A DNA stretch of 6,571 bases from Alangreenwoodia sp963602445. Its GTDB lineage: Bacteria > Bacillota > Clostridia > Peptostreptococcales > Anaerovoracaceae. The stretch is from assembly GCA_963602445.1 (NCBI GenBank), contig CAVCIY010000115.1, positions 1 to 6,571 of the forward strand. Reading direction: 5' to 3'. The translations under genes were made by a program, and so were the position numbers. Within the stretch, counting starts at the first letter, position 1, and every line of letters begins with the position of its first letter. The notes under the pieces were generated by a model. That model did no database searches. It was not told the origin of the DNA and saw only the letters and a list, made by a program, of their open reading frames with translations. This document shows, piece after piece, positions 5,114 to 6,571 of this stretch.

Positions 5114-6346
5114 TTAAATTTTTTCAAGAAGCTTTCTGCGCTGTCTGCGAACTCTGTTTATATGCCTTTCGTATTCGCCGCTGTTTAGCAGCTCCACAAG
5201 GACAAATTGTTCAAATACGGGAACCGTACACGAATAAAACCCGAGTTTGCTGTTGAATATATCGACAAGCTTCTTAGGAAGAATCATATATCCGATTCTT
5301 ATCGAAGGCGCAATCGTCTTTGAAAATGTGTTTACGTAAATTACATTTGAAGAATCCGACATCGAAAATACAGTATCTTCGGATTTCCTCGAAACAGTCA
5401 GTTCGGATTCATAGTTGTCTTCGATTATATATCCGCCTCGCTCAAATGCCCAGCGAATATATTCTTGTTTTTTTGACGCATCGGCGGATATTCCGCTCGG
5501 ATAGCTGTTGAATGGTGTAATATGAAGCACGGACGCGTGTGATGCCGAAAGTTCTTCGGTCTTGATTCCGTTTGAACCCATTGAAAGAAACTCGCATGTC
5601 ACGCCATATGCTCTGTAAACCCGGCTGATTTTTTCATATGAAGGATCCTCAAGCGCATAAATGCAATCATTTCCGAGTAGCTGCACGATAAGACCGTAAA
5701 GATATTCTGCTCCCGATCCAACGACAATCTGCCTTGGATTTACATATATGCCGCGACTGCGCCCCAGATAAGTGCTAATTGCAATGCACAGATCATCGCA
5801 GCCGCGGTTTGGTGATTTGACTAGCAATCTTTCGCCGTAATCTGAAATCACGCGGCGCATCGTTTTTGAGAGTACGGTAAAAGGGAATGACTCAATTTGT
5901 ATATTGCTGTCAGATTGTACATCGCTGTCAGATTGTACATCGCTGTCAGATTGTACATCGCTGCCAGATTGCGCATTGCTGTCAGATTGTGCATTACTGT
6001 CATAAATAATGTCAGCATGAGTTTGCCGGTCGTTTCTTATGGTGATGTCAGGACGAATCATTTGTCCGATGCTTGAGACGATGCTCTGATTTTTCTGAAA
6101 ATCAGACGCAGTATATATCACATACATTCCGCTTCTCTGCCTGGCTTCCAGATAACCTTCCTCGCACAGCAATTCAAGTGCGTGTTCCACCGGGATAACG
6201 CTTAGTCCCGTCTCCGTTGCAATAGTTCTTTTTGACGGAAGCTTACTGCCGCAAGGGTAAGATCCTGATATGATATCCTGACGCAAAAAATAATAAAGCT
6301 GCAGATATGCAGGTATTTTCTTTGATTTATCGATTGTATAATTCAT
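5114..6346 (-). CDS. MocR-type GntR regulator, C-terminally short (possible pseudogene)
   Basis: The 410-residue product has an N-terminal GntR winged helix (10-77: IPAYLQLYYFLRQDIISGSY, SKLPSKRTIATETGLS) and a fold-type-I aminotransferase-like domain (about 150-410). PLP-site features are present: FPFTVLSKTMRRVI (154-167), SGAEYLY (211-217), ITPFNSYPSG (276-285), IIEDNYESE (307-315, with the PLP-pairing Asp310 and Tyr312) and NTFSKTIAPSIRIGY (339-353), where Lys343 would form the aldimine. MocR proteins are usually about 460-500 residues. This one stops just after EYERHINRVRRQRRKLLEKI, so about 70-90 residues of the small domain, including the substrate-binding Arg region known from GabR, are missing. 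Hexapeptide repeats (about 116-150) lengthen the linker. The start fits the family, though the AAAGGA site (6362-6367) is a rather long 15 bases upstream. The target is unknown. Confidence 0.88.
   Translation of the reverse strand: MNYTIDKSKKIPAYLQLYYFLRQDIISGSYPCGSKLPSKRTIATETGLSVIPVEHALELLCEEGYLEARQRSGMYVIYTASDFQKNQSIVSSIGQMIRPDITIRNDRQTHADIIYDSNAQSDSNAQSGSDVQSDSDVQSDSDVQSDSNIQIESFPFTVLSKTMRRVISDYGERLLVKSPNRGCDDLCIAISTYLGRSRGIYVNPRQIVVGSGAEYLYGLIVQLLGNDCIYALEDPSYEKISRVYRAYGVTCEFLSMGSNGIKTEELSASHASVLHITPFNSYPSGISADASKKQEYIRWAFERGGYIIEDNYESELTVSRKSEDTVFSMSDSSNVIYVNTFSKTIAPSIRIGYMILPKKLVDIFNSKLGFYSCTVPVFEQFVLVELLNSGEYERHINRVRRQRRKLLEKI
5906..5995 (-). repeat. Five in-frame 18-bp repeats in the linker of the MocR-type gene
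   Basis: On the top strand, units GCTGTCAGATTGTACATC start at 5906, 5924, 5942, 5960 and 5978, with a partial copy after that. The first three are identical. They encode DSxxQS-type hexapeptides (DSDVQS, DSNAQS). They fall between the DNA-binding and aminotransferase-like domains and keep the frame. Confidence 0.93.
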
Positions 6347-6396
6347 CTGGTTATATATAATTCCTTTAAACTGATTATTTCAATATATTCAGTTAT

Positions 6397-6425
6397 ATAG
6401 TAACTTATTATTCATTAAAAGTAAA
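6397..6425 (-). promoter_or_regulatory. Possible promoter of the MocR-type gene
   Basis: Read on the bottom strand, TTTACT (6425-6420) and TACTAT (6402-6397) are 17 bases apart in an AT-rich stretch. Each is a modest match. A small inverted repeat AGTTA-5-TAACT (6391-6405) overlaps the -10 and could be an operator. Low confidence. Confidence 0.35.
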
Positions 6426-6440
6426 CAAATGACAGAAAAA

Positions 6441-6571
6441 ACATATCGCCGGCAGGAAAAATATATCGATGCGGGGAAAACATATCGCCGGCAGGAAGAA
6501 TACATCGACGGCGGGAAAAACATATCGCCGGCAGGAAGAAATGCATTGACGGCGGGAAAACATATCGCCGG
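6441..6571. repeat. 39-40-bp tandem array running off the right edge
   Basis: ACATATCGCCGG starts at 6441, 6480, 6520 and 6560, so the period is 39-40 bases. Each full unit has two related halves, one with ATATCGCCGGCAGGAA (carrying the palindrome GCCGGC) and one with a more variable ATCGACGGCGGGAAA-like block. The array begins upstream of the MocR-type gene's likely promoter and is cut by the window end. Confidence 0.92.

Noticed and set aside
4997..5188. Phe-rich small membrane protein
   Set aside because: It is a translation of the 21-bp T-rich array and runs into the opposite-strand MocR-type gene, with no convincing ribosome binding site.
6441..6571. CRISPR array
   Set aside because: Consecutive units are similar over their whole length, including the half that would be the spacer, and no cas gene is present. 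It is a tandem repeat.

Overview
The window looks like chromosomal DNA of an anaerobic Firmicute, most likely class Clostridia and perhaps Lachnospiraceae-like. The basis is moderate-to-low G+C, strong AGGAGG-type ribosome binding sites, a tRNA with encoded CCA, and protein families common in that group: a CmpB-type membrane protein, a YgjV-type membrane protein, a DUF134/NifX-type fusion and a MocR/GntR regulator. The species call is inference; nothing in the window fixes it.

Layout. At the left edge is the 3' end of a tRNA followed by an intrinsic terminator. A good sigma-A-type promoter then leads into about 190 bp of 26-bp-spaced repeats and a gene for a 329-residue protein with an N-terminal DNA-binding-like domain, a basic/acidic low-complexity linker, coiled coils and a C-terminal hydrophobic tail. 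After a spacer with a hairpin and an 18-copy 14-bp repeat array comes a CmpB-family (PF06541-type) membrane protein with a repeat-bearing hydrophilic tail, then a YgjV-family membrane protein. A second repeat-rich spacer carries an extended -10 promoter overlapped by a perfect 18-bp palindrome. It drives a fusion of a DUF134 DNA-binding domain to a NifX/NafY-type cofactor-binding domain with a His/Cys-rich tail. A strong, probably bidirectional terminator follows. Converging from the right is a MocR-type regulator that lacks the last part of its aminotransferase-like domain and ends beside a 21-bp repeat array. The right edge is another array, with a 39-40 bp period, that runs off the window.

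How the parts relate. I see no single pathway linking the five genes. The two membrane proteins may share a transcript, but the others look like separate units. The common thread is the DNA: all the longer spacers carry a different family of degenerate tandem repeat, and three of the five genes carry internal repeats whose periods (18, 27 and 18 bp) are multiples of three. Spacer periods (14, about 25, 26, 39-40 bp) are mostly not. The most system-like candidate is the first gene with its leader: a predicted DNA-binding, coiled-coil, possibly membrane-anchored protein preceded by regularly spaced CTGCRGA elements. This resembles in layout a single-protein partition or chromosome-tethering module, but the abundance of repeats elsewhere here is a reason for caution.
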